A stretch of DNA of 64,000 nt from Numida meleagris. Taxonomy: Eukaryota; Chordata; Aves; Galliformes; Numididae. A program made the translations under genes and the position numbers. Below the pieces are notes generated by a model. That model made no database searches, was not told the origin of the DNA, and was given only the letters and a program-made list of their open reading frames with translations. The stretch is taken from the NCBI RefSeq assembly GCF_002078875.1, contig NC_034410.1:104618353-104682352 (forward strand). Direction: 5' to 3'. Positions 12,439 to 27,400 of this stretch are shown piece after piece (position 1 is the stretch's first letter; every line of letters starts with the position of its first letter).

Positions 12439-15400
12439 CTTGTAGACCCAAAAAAAAAAAAAAAAAAAAAAAAAGAGAGAGAGAGAGAGAGACAGCAATG
12501 AATTAAAAAATTGCATGGATGAGAAAAATAGCTACTGAAATAGCATATGCATAAAACACCACCTGCTTAGTCCCCTCAAGTTTTCCAGTATATCTCAACT
12601 GCACTCCAAACACATATTTGTCTAGCAACTTAACTCTGGCTGAGACTTAGTTCTGATTAGAACTTAGAAATTCCAGAGTTAAAACATATCAGAATAATAA
12701 AATCAAATGTTTTTTTGGTATAAATTATCACAGAGATATGTAAAATGTCATAATAAATACTGGGTCTATAATAAACTCTGGGAAACCTAAACTAAACTGT
12801 AAGCATCAGATTGTACAGGCAGAGCAATGTGCAGGGCATCATTCTAAACCTGTTTTATACGTGAAGTACACGCTCATTGTAAAGACAGAAATAAGAATAT
12901 TTATGCTCCTGAAGGAGCTTCAGAAGTCCATGTTTGCCAAAAGTACATATTTACCAATGAGGAAGATAGGAGATAATGTATTCCCTTTAGAGTAGTATCA
13001 GATCCAAACGAGCAGAAGAAAATGCATAAGGGAAGAACTTTTGTTTTCAGCCGCTCATCGTGCCACCTGCCTGAGCTGCCCTCTGCAACTGGGAGTACAG
13101 AGCTGTGAACTAACTCCATTAACTGCAAATCCAACACTTTTCTCAGTGAGACTCTAGCTGTAGATTAAAGGTTGCAAAAATCGTAGGTTTTTTGATTGTG
13201 AGAGATTACATGGTTGTATTCAGTGTGAGGCTGTGACAGGCCCTGAGCACTGAACACAAGCAGAAAACACATAAGACTCTTTTAAGCCAAAGAGCCACTC
13301 AAATGCTATTATTTTCTCCCCGACTTTAGTAGTTTCACAAACTTTATTTTGCAAGAAGAAATGTATGGTGATTATCAAGAAACACACAACACAAGTTTGA
13401 TGAGGAATGTCTGTAGTGTTTAACCATTCTGGCTATCAGGCTAAAATCTGTTCATGAATTTCCATATGTCCCTAGAAAACAATTCACTACAATAGTTCTA
13501 CAGGAGAAATTTCCCTTTCATTGGTAATAACCACTGGTTCATCTGAAATCCAAAGCTAAATTCGGCAGAATTGAGAAACAAGGTATTTTGATAGAATAAG
13601 ACTAGTTAAAAAAAAGATAAAGGCAAATCCATAGGACAGGATTAACATGATTTTCTTTCTGTAGTGCTCTATTTCATTACATTAGCTGAAGGTCTGCTTC
13701 TACCTGTGGCAAAGACAGTGCCATGTGCATTAATTTTCTGATTCTGAACTGTCCATGGCCAGTATAACAGGCTGAGACAAAAAGCAGCTTCTGCGGTAAG
13801 CAATATGCCTTGGCCCTTTAGAGTCACATTAAGAAAAAATGGATATTAGAATTGATTGGTTCATTTCCCAGATGGCTTATTTATGGTAGCAATTAATCTT
13901 TGGGACTGCGATAGGTTTTGCTTTGTTTCTGTGAAAAGGCATTTGGCACACACTTTCAAGAAGCTCTCAGCCAACCTCTCGAAAGGCATCAGTACAGCTT
14001 TTAAAACGAAGTGAACATTCATCTTGCATAACTTTGGCTATCCAAAACTTCTGTTCTAAGCAAAAGCCAGTCAAGGTTCTTTACAATGTCAGAGAAGGAG
14101 AAAGCATGTGATACCATCCAAAGATATATGTCTAAAATTGATGAGATGGATGGCTCTCAGGTCTTTGTCACTGTCAAGCTTGAGGCTGAACTTAAGACAT
14201 CTAATTTTAACTGAAGTGCACCTAGACAAAAGGAACCCTATTTGAGATACTTGAGCATATCAACAATTATATGCATACATTCATCCAGAAAGAGACTTTG
14301 TTATTATTATATTGTCATGCCACATATTGAAAAGTCTAGAGTTTAAAGTGCTTGCACAGCACCTGATACTCTCCCCACAGTAAGAAGTATGAGGAGTGGG
14401 CTAATCAGTGATGCGAGCACAAGATGGGAAAGAACACTGGGATTTTCATGAGCAGAACTACAGAGGAGAGTTTTGGTGAGATAGTTAGAAAACAAATTTG
14501 TGAGCACTCACAAGAAATTCAAGGAAGGATACCTTTATGTTTTTGCAGGCAAATAAACCCACTGTCACCATCGCCACTGCTGAAATGCACCACCCACCAT
14601 CTCACTGCTCAACATCCACTGTCTGGTCAGTTCAGCACTGATGAATGTCAGTGGGTGACATTTGTTCTACACGGAGGAATTCAGTTCCACTCTTTTGCTT
14701 CATATGCACTTTCATGTCAGACACCATTTTGTCAGACTGCCCCTCTGCTGCCACCTGTCACACAGCAACAACACGTAATGGAATATTGGCGGGAAGGTTC
14801 AACCCCTACTGCCATTTCACCAACATCTGTCTCTGACATACTGGGTCAACATGATAAAATTGAAGGCACTACTTTCAAAGCAGACTCATATATAAGGCCA
14901 TGGCAGTCATTAGAATGATATTTTTTCTTTCCTTTCACTTTTAAAGTAATTGCTATGGGTGAAACTATTCTGCTGAGAATAAGAAGTTGTTCCTCCAAAT
15001 TGTTACTGAAAGGGCATGTGGAACTATTTTCAAAATCTGAGATTTGTCCAAATGCATGCTTATAAACAGCAAATTAATTCCTTTGATTCAAATATTTGTA
15101 TGCCTCAAGGGACTATTACAACCTCTATTCCTTCTTCTGCAAAATAATAAGCCAGAGAGCCAATGCATTGCTAAAATGGGGGGAAGCAGAAAAAGAAATT
15201 AGAGATTCACAGGCTGTTTTGAAAATTCACGCTGTGAATTTTACTCCTCTCTTCAATCAACAAAGCACCAAAAAATTAAAAATAAAGTAAAAATGGTAAA
15301 ATACTGTTACGATACCATGACTCAGAAAAATAAATCCCCACCCAACTCATATTGATGTCTGCTCCCAAACAAGTCAATGGGCCTCTTTCCAATGATCACC

Positions 15401-18400
15401 TTTCTCTCAGGGACTTGGAACAGACTTTTGGCTGTGTTGCTTTTAAGCAGCCTGGCATTACTTTCTTCACCTTTTATTTTGTACTTAAGAGAATCTCATG
15501 ATATCTGCTCAGCTTCACAGTGCTGAGTTATGCAAGATGATGGCAATTCTTCAGCTGCCTTGCTAAAATGTGATAAAAAATATTCTTAATTCTATCTAAA
15601 TGCTCAAATTAGTTTGGTAGCTGCCTATTTTTTTAAGTGAGTGTAATCATCAGCACATAGCTTACAAAAAATAAATGTAAGTTATATGCCCTCTCCTGTA
15701 CTCAGGCACTAACACGTACTGCCTGCAGCTCTAAGTAGAAATGATGTGCTAATATTGCATGAACTTTTTTACTTAAAATGCATACAGCAGCTACATATCT
15801 TCAGTAAAATCCATACTTCTTGCTTCATGAAATAACTTGGATGGACCATTATATGGAATCACTACATGCATCATGATGAGTGAGGCCCTGGAGTGTGTTC
15901 AGAGGAGGGCGACGAAGCTGGTGAGGGGTCTGGAGCACAGGCCTGATGAGGAGCGGCTGAGGGAGCTGGGATTGTTCAGCCTGGAGAAGAGGAGGCTCAG
16001 GGGAGACCCTATTGCTCCCTGTAACTACCTAAAGAGAGGTTGTAGTGAGCTGGGCGTTGGCCTCTTCTCTCTTGTAACTAGTGACAGGACGAGGGGGAAT
16101 GGCCTCAAGCTGCACCAGGGGAGATTTAGGCTGGACATTAGGAAACACTACTTTTCTTAAAGAGTGGTCAGGCGCTGGAATGGGCTGCCCAGGGAGGTGT
16201 TTGACTCACTGTCCTTGGAGGTGTTCAAGAAATGTTTAGATGTTGTGTTGAGAGACGTGGTTTAGTGCGGTTATTGGTGGTAGGTGGATGGTTGGACTGG
16301 ATGATCTTGTAGGTCTTTTCCAACCTAGCTAATTCTATGATTCTACAATTCTATGAAGTGCAAGAATAAGCGTAGCCTCCTTTTGCACTGCCCCAGAGCC
16401 ATCTAAAGCACAAGGGTGAGGAAATTCTGGCTTCCTCTGAGAAGTTAATGCTAGATTTAGGGTGAGATCCCCTCATGGTGGCTTATACCTACAGCGCTCG
16501 TCTAACCCTGGATGCTGCCCATGCCATTTTTCAACAAAATATAGAAAGCAGTACAGAGATATCACTATGTAATTCTTCTAGTGTCCTCTTAGAATACCAG
16601 GGAGCTGTGCAGCCCAGAGTAAGGTATGATAAACAGTGTGCCATAGAGAAACAACTGTTTCTCCAAATTTTCTGAGAAGAGCAGTCACTTCAGTATTGCA
16701 TGAAAAAGAGAGAGGATGCTACTCTGAGCCAACTAGCATGGCTGGCATGGAGCATGCTGGGGGAAATGCCCCTTGCCCCTTGAGCCAGCCCTTCACCACC
16801 TCAGGTCTGCCAGCTCATCCCCCAGCCACTGCCAAGATGCTGCCTGCTCCCCACAGTGACTCACAAAGAGGAGCACAGGCTCCTACACACCATCTTTCTC
16901 CTCTGCTCACTGAATGTATGCTTGAGTCAGGTAGCACAGAGCCTGAACTCCACATCTGGATCCTTGAAGACTGCAGGTGTCACACACCGCCAGCCTCGCC
17001 GACCAGCCTGTGGCTAACCTCCTCTAGTGGCTCTTTCTTCAAAAGCCTGCAAGAGCAGAAGGCTCCAACAGAAAACTGCAGATTGTCTCAGTGAGCACTC
17101 AGAAAAAAAAAAAAAAGATCATACTGGAGCCTAAATACAAATATGCAAGAGACAGAAGATAACGGGCTAAGCACCAGGCAAAGCAACAATAGTTCCTGAA
17201 TTTCAGTCTTGTAGCTAATTATAATTGCCCTGATGGCCTTGGTTTGGTAGTTCAACCTTGCTCCAGTTCTCATCAGTAAAGGAAATATCAGCCCTGATTT
17301 CCAGTCTGGCAGGATTTCTCTATACAGAGAAATAATAAAACTAGTCAGCTAAACACTGCAGACTGGCAGTTCATTGACCTGTAAAGCCAAAGCATATTGC
17401 AATTTCATCATGCAAAATATCCCAAAGATGGTTGAGTCTGAAAAGCAGCTGACAAAAACAGCTTACACCAGAAGGAAAGGACTTAAAAAGGTATTCATCA
17501 AGCAGAAGTCTGACAGCCTGGGAGATGACTACAGGCCACCCCACACCCTTGATCGGTAAAACTTTTCCAATTTTAAAAAAAAAAGTAATAAAAAAAAATT
17601 GCCCACGATACCAATTTTGAATTTGCCCAATGCCCCAGTTTCTGGAGTCTGTAAATCATAGGGGTTTTATGTTCACTACAAATGAATTACTCATATAAGA
17701 GCACAGAAAAATTAAATTGACTTTTCCTAAGATGTCTGTAGCATTCTGGAAGTTTGTTTGTTTGGTTTTTTGTTGTTGTTTTTTTTTTTTTTTATCTGAG
17801 CCATGCTCACATGGGCATCTAGAAGTACATATTTTTGAACTTTCCACTAGTAATTATAAATGTCTATGCTACACAAAAGTAAAATCCAAGCATAAATATG
17901 ATTGTCTACATTACATGACAGAATCTCAATTTCACCTTCTCTCCAAATAAAATGATTGTATTCCATCATAGCAATCCTTGAAAGTAAGACACATTCAGCA
18001 TTGATTTAGTAGGTCAACGAGGTTCTCCTATGCTCATCAGAAAAATGATTCCCTCCCCCTCAAATCAATACATATTACACAGCCAACAGTGTAACGAATG
18101 CAATTGTAAGTTTGGTATTAAGTCTGCGGCTTGGTGCAGATTCTCTTCCTTCACAGAGGCAAAACCAATGTTTAGAAACAGCATGTTGACCATTAATCCC
18201 CAAATGGCTTTGAAATGCCTGCAATAAATTGCAGTGTTGCTGCACCTGGCAACTAAAGCATCTATTTCAAGTAGACAAAATCAAGAGAGGCATTGAACAG
18301 CCGTAACATGCCTATAACTTCAGGAGTAGGTTCATCCACTACAATGAAGTATTCAGGTTTGGGATCACTTATTCTAAACCATAGATCTTCTTTGAAGAGT

Positions 18401-21400
18401 AACATTTATCCAATTTGATTTCCATTGTATTTCACACTACGTCCATAGCTCCCCCCAGCTGTACCCAGACGCAGCTTTCAAGACTGGTTGTAACAGGGGA
18501 TGTGCTTCCAGTTTCAGGAGAGTATAACAACCTCAATTAATTTTCATGGTAAAACATCTATTAAATTAAAGAAAAAAAATTTAATTAGGATTAAAGAAAA
18601 AGTACTGTAGAAGCCAAATTTAAGCCCACTTAACCTCCACGAAGTGTATATTTTGTTGTTTCTCTGCAAATTACTGTATTTCATATTAAGGACAAAATCA
18701 GATACTGCTTCCACAATAAACAATTTTGAATTATTATGAAACAATGCAATTTTTTCAGCCTTCCAGTCTGCAAAATGATACTTCAGTATTTTAAATCATA
18801 TGCTTCAGATCCATCACAAATTACAACCACAAAGCAATATTAGTTACGTTCTACATTATTTGGCCAAAGGCATACATAAACTCTGAATTAGAACAAAAAA
18901 TTGAACACTACGCCAAGAGCCTACCCTCTTATGACTTTAAGCTTAGTGTGCTGTGAAGCATTTGGAGATGATATTTGGACAAATATTTGGTGAGACGTGA
19001 AGTTACACTCCCAGTGGTTTTTCTCGTGCAATATCTAGGTGGAACTTGGATGTTTTCCTGAAATTGCTTAATTCTGAGGAACTCCTGAAGAAGCGGTAAT
19101 TTTCTACATGCCAGTTTGCATTCATAATATTTATCTGCTTTATCTGTATGCCTAAGAGCATGCTTTGTCCAGAAACTGGCATACTCATGCACTTCTGAAG
19201 AAAGCAGATGAGAACAACAGTGTCCTCTGTGTGCATTATAACTGACATTTATGGTACTCCATAATAATAAAAGCAATTTCACTAGTTAGCAAACCTTGTA
19301 AACTCACAAGCACAAAAACACTAAGAGTACTAGACATCTCACATTCAGTTTTCTAAAAATCTTGCTATTGGCATTCTAAAGTAGCACAGAAATAAGTCTT
19401 GCAGACAGATCTTTTTAATGCTGCATGTACATTAGTAATAATGAATGCTATCTGTATTTTATTGCTCTTTTTTATAAACAATATTCAACTACTACTAACA
19501 CCAACAAATACACTGAAGCAGGACTAACTCGATGCTATGACCTAGCTACATTTATATGGCTTAGAAAAGAGGTAGCAGCTTAGTGTACAGGGTAACACAG
19601 ACTAAAGCAAACTGCATGAACCTGGGAAAGGTTTGTGGTAACAGAGGAACCAACCAATGACAATTACTTGTAACCTTGAGGCATCAGCTGCCAAGTAAGA
19701 GCTTTAGGAATCATATATCGGGGCTTAGACTGACTAACTGTGTAAGTCTTGCTTTAAGTGACCAGATCGCTTTCTGGATTTAGTTTTTCAAGACTAACAC
19801 AAGAAGAGCTCAAGCTCTTCAGCTGAAGTTGGATCAGACAGCAGGTGTAGAGGTCAGATCTGACCAAGACTCCCAAGTTACAGTTCCTTGGTTTCAGAGG
19901 CAGGATGGTAAGATCAGAGGAAGAATGTGCTGTAAACTGTCTCTAATTTGACAGAAACGACAATTCTTCCAGCAGGAAGAATCACAGTTCAAAAAACAAT
20001 AATTCCAAACCACAACACTGACATATTTGGGATGGTTTGCTTTTGCAGAATTTCTTAAGCAAAAAATAAACCAAAAAGGGTCTCTCCTCTCTGCTCTTTT
20101 GAGTTTGACCCTCTATCAAATGTCTCCAAGAGATGATAATGTAAAACTACTTGTTTTTTGTACTATTATTCCAGGGTGAGACTCTGCAGATAAATAGTTT
20201 CAGAGCAACCTTCATCAAAGACTATGTAATCTAACAGTGAATATCAAAGTAGTTCCCAGGGGAAAAAATAGATTCAAATAACTAAAAAAATCAGAGATGA
20301 CAAAGAATAAATACTTGTCAGTAGATGACAGGCAATATTCCTAGTGATCCAGCAGCCTACCAGTATCAAACTCTATGATATTTCAGAATGAGTTTGTGTT
20401 AACATCACAAAGGAAGCGTTGGAGAAGACTATTCATTTTTCCAGTTTTTATTAGAAGGGACTCATAAGAATGACAAGCAATAGTGAGCAAAGCATGCATG
20501 TACATTTCTGAGTGTTACAAGCCTACAGTGTAAGCAGAATCTAAGTCTCACTGAACAGGAGAGGTCAATTAGGCTATGAAGAGTCTCAAAAGTTAAAGAA
20601 TTAAAAGATTGTACCGTGTAATTAAGTGAAAGATGTAAGAAAACAAATGCGTAATGAAAATTCAGTCTCAATGCAGTGATATACATAAAAGCTTTAATAG
20701 GAAAATGTTTCATCTAAGGGCTATTGCAAATAACAAGTACGTAAGACAAGGGAATACTCTTTAGTTCTTCAACTGCTTGGATTGAGGATGATATTTAGGT
20801 TACAAAACCATGCCGTAGGTTTATCATTTCCCACAATGATTAAAGCCAAGACACTCAAAGAGAGAGACCAGGCAGATTAAGATGTCTAGTGTGGTTACTC
20901 TGGTAATTCAAAGAAAGATGTCAAAGAGCTCAAACTTGTTAATACGGAAAACAGAAAGCAGATCATCTATGTAGATGCAGACCTGTGAGGTATCCAGCTG
21001 TATTTCCAGCTGACAGTACCCACACTCTTGAACAGAGAGAGAATATAAGGTAAAAAGACTCCAAGAAGAATGATGATAGGAAGACACATAGCATGTAGAA
21101 ATAATTAGAGAAATTAGAGAAGGATTCATGGAAATAAAGAAAAGACAAAGATTTTATCCATGGAGATAATTAACAGAATCAAGAAGTAACACTCTTAATG
21201 ACTTTCAGGAAGCATACTATCAAAAGAGTGAAGTACACCTAATGCAAAGCTCCTCTTCTTATATTTTAGTGTACTTATTATTTAGTTTATTTATTTCCTG
21301 AAATGTAGTTTGGCAGCAAGAGACAAATTTCCACAACAAATCCTGTGACTACAGATCTAATTTTACCATATGAGCCAGTGAAACACAAGCCTAGGAAGGC

Positions 21401-24400
21401 TTTGGTTCAAAAAGTGTTTATGAAGATACACTGTTCTATGACTTCTGTCCTGTGTTCAGTTACACAAATGAATTTGATTTTGTTTTTATCTTTAAAAATC
21501 CTTAATGATATAAAATTTGAAGCCGGATCCCATCAAATGTCTGTAACTGGGCAAACAGAATTCACTCACTCAAAACCATCATGGCTTTCATAAACAATGG
21601 CTCCTTAGCATGAGGCTGAAACTCACTTCCACACAGGGCTCCAACCCTCCTTTCAATCAGAGATGACATTACCAGTTTATTGAATGATACCAGTAGATGC
21701 ACAATTGCTGTCAAAGACACCTGACAGAGTTCTGAGTGACATTGATTTTTAGAGTATAAATAGATATACTTCTGTGTGAAATGGCTTTTGAAATTATACT
21801 ACAAAGGGGACGGACTGTAAAGCTTTAATAAAATAGACCCAAGGGGGATACTAAATAGCAGAAGCTAAAAAAAGGCTGATCATGGGAGACCTCACAATCA
21901 TGGAGAAATGAAGTATTTTGGGAATACTAAAAAGACAACCTGAACACCAAGACCCAATGTTAAGAGATTCACTGTTAAGAAACATTTCCTAAGCTCATCA
22001 CTGATATCTGAAAAGGCAGCATCTTTTGTATTGTAAAATATTTACTTTTTTATTTAATGTTTCTAAGTTTTACTCCATTCACCATGATGTCATTTAAAAG
22101 TCCAGATTTTCTACAGAAATGTTCCAATTTCTTTAAGGAAAAGCATTAAATCTCAATTTTCACCAATAATGGAACTCTGTGAGCTTAATTATCACTCCCC
22201 AGAAACAGTATAGCTATTACTTGCATGTTTAGCAATTCATTGCCATAGAGCAAATCTGCGCAAGACAATTTCACTTTCTGAAATGAAAATACAGTAAGGA
22301 ATGACTTTTCCTTCTTTATTTCCTTCTCAGGAATTTTTTGTTTCTTGAATGGTGCTACCCTATTGCAGCAAAAGCAGCCTGTCAAAGACTAACTTTTAGT
22401 TACCTTGACGGTAATGGTTTGCACGTTGTTTATCCTGGTGGTGCCAGAGACATGCTGCTCCACTGCTCTCCTGGATTCTTTGACAGTTACCAGAATAAGT
22501 GAGTAGGAGGTGACAATTACTCCACAGGGGAGAAGAAAACAGAAAACAAAGAGAACGACGGTGTACGACATGGACATGACATCTACATTGGTGGATTGCC
22601 AGTCAATGCAGCAAGCTGTGCCATAGGGCTCCTCTCCATATTCTCCCCAGTGAGCAAGGGGTGAAGAGGCAAATATTGCTGCATAGGTCCAAGCACAGGC
22701 TATCAATATTTGCCCGTGTTTTCTCCTGAATCTGTTGCCTGTAAGACACAAAACAATCAGTGAAGATCAGCACACAGCAGTATTGTAAGATCCAGTTAAC
22801 TGAACAAGTCAAAGGTCAACTAATAGGCCCTCGTATTGCACACTGGAAATTTCCTTTTTTCTTTTTTCCTTCTCCCAGGAATAATCCTCTGTAACCTTCT
22901 ACAGATTGCTTTTCAAAATAATGTCTGCAAAACAACTAAACCCAAGCGACTGATCCATGGAGTTCACTAGCAATTACACTAAAAGAAACTCTCATTCCTT
23001 TTCCTATCTGAGCAAGATATTGGTTTGGGTTTTTGCTTTAAACACAAAATTCAAGCATTTTGAAGAGCAGAATGTCTTTTTGCTCTGAGCTGATTAGCAC
23101 TCAGTAGTACAATGGACCCTTGCTTCACAAGCAGGACTCACAATGGACTGAAAACTTCAAAACTGCAATATGACTGGACCATGACAAAGGTAAGTTTGGG
23201 TACTTTTTTGGACACAACTTTCAAAGCAGTCCTTGGCTAAAGAAAACCTAAACAAGGGGAGTCTTTCCAAGAAGTGCCTATCAGTACTACTTTTTTCTTT
23301 TTTTTTTTTAATAAGGAAGCAGGACAAAGGAATAACAATGCCCTCCATTCAAACAGTAGCTTAGAAAAACAAAACTCTCAGCAGAAACATATTTATTTCT
23401 TGACTTAGGGTTAATATTATTAATAAAACATAATTTTGGGATAAGAAAAAATGAGTTTTCCTATAATAACAGATATTAAAGATTTGTGTGAATGCTCCAA
23501 AGAAGATTTTGTTTCTCAGGTCATGTTTTCAAATTTCCATGCACAATATTAAAAAAAAAAAAAAAAGGCATTTCTTAAAAGACTGTACAGAAACACCACT
23601 GAAATCTGAGTAGAAATGTAAGAGATAGAAATAAATATATGAAGATATTTACTAAAACTCAAAAATATTTAAATGAAAGTCTGTATGTGAAGATCGACCT
23701 ATGCTGTGCTGAGAAAGCAAGTGAGTAAGGGTGAGATTTAGCTTGTCTTTAAATCACTATTAGCTCTACATTTCCCTCCCTTCAGCTGCTTGCTCAACCA
23801 CAAGAAAGGGCCTCACTGTAACAGATAAGCAAAAAGTATTACCTCTAAAATATAAGACTCATAGTACACAAGGGATGTGTTGCCAGATGAATGCTGTACT
23901 AGAAAATTTAATCTGTATCAGTATTTATATTTGATCCAAATTGTTCAGCTTCTAAATCAGCATTTAGAGCTCCTTACAATGATCTGCATTCCTCAGATGC
24001 TCAAAACCATCAACCAGCTAGCACTTTTCTCTTCAGTAACTCTGTCTGTCTGCCAAAACTCTCTGATCTTCTTAGTCTGAGTTTTTTTCTTGATTGTGAA
24101 GTTCTGTTAAAAAGTAAAGACATTACTTGGAATAGAGGTTGGCAGAAAGAGGAATAGCACCAGCTGTTATATCAACATAAATCTGTATGAATAAATCTCT
24201 ATCTAAACGTAGCAATGAACTCTGAAAGCATACTCAGGCTAGCTCTGCTTTCAGCTCAGAACTCTTATTTCATGTCACCAAATTGTCACCTGGAATTAAA
24301 AGAGATTAAGAGTAATTATTTGCATATATAGTTATGCAAGATGGGCAATAAGCCCTAAAGTCAGATCTCGGTGACCACAGAAAAAATGCATTGTTTGACT

Positions 24401-27400
24401 GGAAGTAAAAGAGCTCTGCTATAAAAGTAGTCTCTAGGATACACAACTCAGAATTGATCATCTATGTCCACATGAAAAACTGACATCTTAGACATAAACA
24501 GTAACTTACCATAAGCTGGAAAACAAATTTTGAGGCAGCACACAATACTCAGTAATGTCAGTGTCGAGAGACTGCAGATCCCAAAGAACAGCCCACAAAA
24601 CGCATAGAACAGGCAAATGTGTTTTCCATACAACCACCTAACAAATAAACTTAACGTTAACATTTAGATGCTAGCCTTCTTTTTCAAGTACAATACAAAA
24701 TTGTAGAAATACATTTATAGCTGTTGTCTTAAAAATAAATAAATAAGCCTGCATTATCAAATTATTTGTTGATTGGTGACCAACCACAGAAGAGATTCTC
24801 AGTGGAAAAAAATTACAGCCAGTAAAGCGGTCGCATCTTCCTTTATTATTATGATTTACATTTGAGCCTTTTTATTTTTATGAAACAGAGAAATATCTTA
24901 ATGATAAAGATTCTGAAAAGAAAAAAAAAAAATTAAACTTTTCATCACTAGTAGGCCAAGGTCAGAAGTTAATACTCATTATCTCTGCTATCTTTAGGTA
25001 TTTTTTTTTTTAAGTCACATTTCATTAGAACCAACAGATTTTCTTGTGAAGGTTTTCCAGAGGAATAGAAATTTTATCTGAATCACTGTATCTCCTCACT
25101 TTCTATTCAGAAATATGCAGGATTTGTGGTAGTAGTAATCAAAAGATTATGAAGACAGACTCCACTTAGCATAATTAGCAATACTTAAACTAAGCTTTAA
25201 AGAAGATCACAAAAAGCAGATGTTAAACAATGATCATAGACTGAATTCATGTGGATGAAGAGGACAGAAGTGGGAAAGGAACTGAAAAGTTCTAAATTCA
25301 CAGTGTTGGCTTAATCTATTTATTTTTAAATTTAAGCATAACAAGTAAATTCAGTTTTATTTTCATGCTACCAAATTTTACTGCACAAATTTAAAAAATA
25401 AAGGAAGCATTTCACCATCACTTGACCATCACATACTGCCCATGAAGAATAAATACAGTAGGTAGTGAATGTTTGGGACAAAATCTCAGCCCTGCAGAAA
25501 TCCAAATGATAGTAACCTCAAATAGACATGAACATTAATTAACACCAACACCCCATATATTTGCTATTAACATAGCATACTCCTCTCAGTCCCTCTAATT
25601 AATTTCCACTGTTACAACAAGAGAATTGGCACAGTAATTTAGTATTCCTACAGGCACAGACCTCCAAAACCTGCAGAGCATGTTAAATATCATGTGCACA
25701 GTGAACAAACCTGTGTGAAAGGCTGGAGGTTACAGCTAGTGGGTACAATGTCAATGTCATAGCAAGGTCACTGATGGCAAGGTTAACAATGAAGTATTCT
25801 GCTGGTTTCAACAATTGCTTTTTCTTGTAGGAGACATATAGGAGAATACTGTTCCCACACAAGGAGCATATTCCTGCAGAGAAACACACAACATTAAGAA
25901 TTTAGAATTGATTGTAGAATTCAGAATTGATTTAGACTGGATATACGGAAAAAAGGTTTTATGATAAGGGCAGGGAAGCACTAGAACAGGTTGCCCAAAG
26001 TGGTGGTAGATGCCCCATCCCTGGAAACATCCAAGGCCAGGCTGGATGGGGCTCTGAGCAACCTCATGTAGCTGTAGGTGCCCCTGTTCATTGCATGGGA
26101 ACTGGACTACATGATCTTTAAGGGTCCCTTCCAACTCAAATGATTCTGTGAAAAATTTACTTCATCCATCTTTTATTTTCCTGCACAGGAGTAATGGATT
26201 ACCACAGTCAGCATAGTTAGCCATCACAGTTAGTATTTATCAGATGAACTTGTCTCTTTTATTATATTTGTGATTGTCTCATCTTAACACTTCAAATACT
26301 TTTATTTTTATCCTTTTTGTTTTGTCCAATCTATCTACAGAGATGTAATTAGTAGTATCAAAGTGGCCATAGGCCTTTAATTGAATTTGATAGTCCTTCC
26401 TTTCTCTATGAGACCCCTTGGAGGTGCCCGATATAGTTTCTAGTAATAAAGGACAATACAGTGAAAATGTTGATTAATACATGAAAGAGAAAAATGTAGT
26501 TAAGTAATGTCTATACTACATGAAGAGACAACAATTTTCTCTGCAAGTCCCACTTTCAGTATAAGACCTGTCAAGAAAATTGAGAAAGCTACAAATAGTC
26601 TAATAGAGGACAAGCAAGTCACTCTTTACCTTTAAACTAGCCACTAAAACCTATGAAAGTCAAACAATTTTAGAAGATGAGAGAGCAGTCAAAAAGCAGA
26701 GTTTTAGGCATCCTTTTACAGATACACTAGAAAAACACTTCCATAGATAGCTTTATAGGCCCATGGACATGAGAATACCTAATGAACTGAAGGATCCCAT
26801 CATTAATGCAGTGTAAAGTTAAGCCGTTAAGAAGAGCCCAAGCATTTTTGTGGATCTCACTGCTTGTCCTGGCTTTGTAAAGAATATCATTTTATATATA
26901 GAATATAGACAAATATAGATATAGAAATTGAGTTTACCGAGTTGCATAGAGACCTACAACACAAACCAACCTTGGCTCTTTATACACATAAGAGAATATG
27001 CCTCATTTAATAACACCCTCATAGGAAAAAAGTAGGTAATTTCCCAAATGTTCTATAGACTATGATATTTTCTTTTAAATGAAATGACAGACTAGCAAGT
27101 TACATTAGGCAGTGATTCTGAATTCCTCTCCATCACTGATCTCCTTAAGCCATTCCTTTTGAATTCTAATTCTGGAACTGTTCAATAATTTTGCAAAGAA
27201 ATTTATAACAGCATTTTTGTTGGTGTCAACAAACAGATCCAAGCGCCCAGTCAGGATCACTCAATTTTCTGTAGTCTTGTAAACACACTGTTGTCTTGTA
27301 AAAACACTATCTGTTTTTTAAGCTCTTCAGAGCTTTGACATGACCGACACAGTAGATGCTGGGGGCAAAACCTGATAAGCGACTCAGTAACCTGAACATG

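Larger units (their letters stand above)
12439..22403 (-). other. OPN5L1 intron 4 (about 10 kb)
   Basis: Begins GTAACT on the gene strand and ends ACAAG. It holds the CR1 at 15880-16356 and several poly-T/A runs. Frames inside it, including 164 residues at 14424-14918 (+) and 117 residues at 19282-18929 (-), show no known domain and are taken as chance. Confidence 0.85.

Noticed and set aside
14424..14918. 164-residue plus-strand frame inside OPN5L1 intron 4
   Set aside because: No recognisable domain, no splice or promoter context. Taken as chance.
15837..16160. 107-residue frame with [19 protein letters not shown]
   Set aside because: It is the 3' coding end of a CR1 element, not a host gene.
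18929..19282. 117-residue minus-strand frame in intron 4, same strand as the opsin
   Set aside because: No homology recognised, and it is not needed for a continuous opsin frame (exon 4 joins exon 5 in phase 0).
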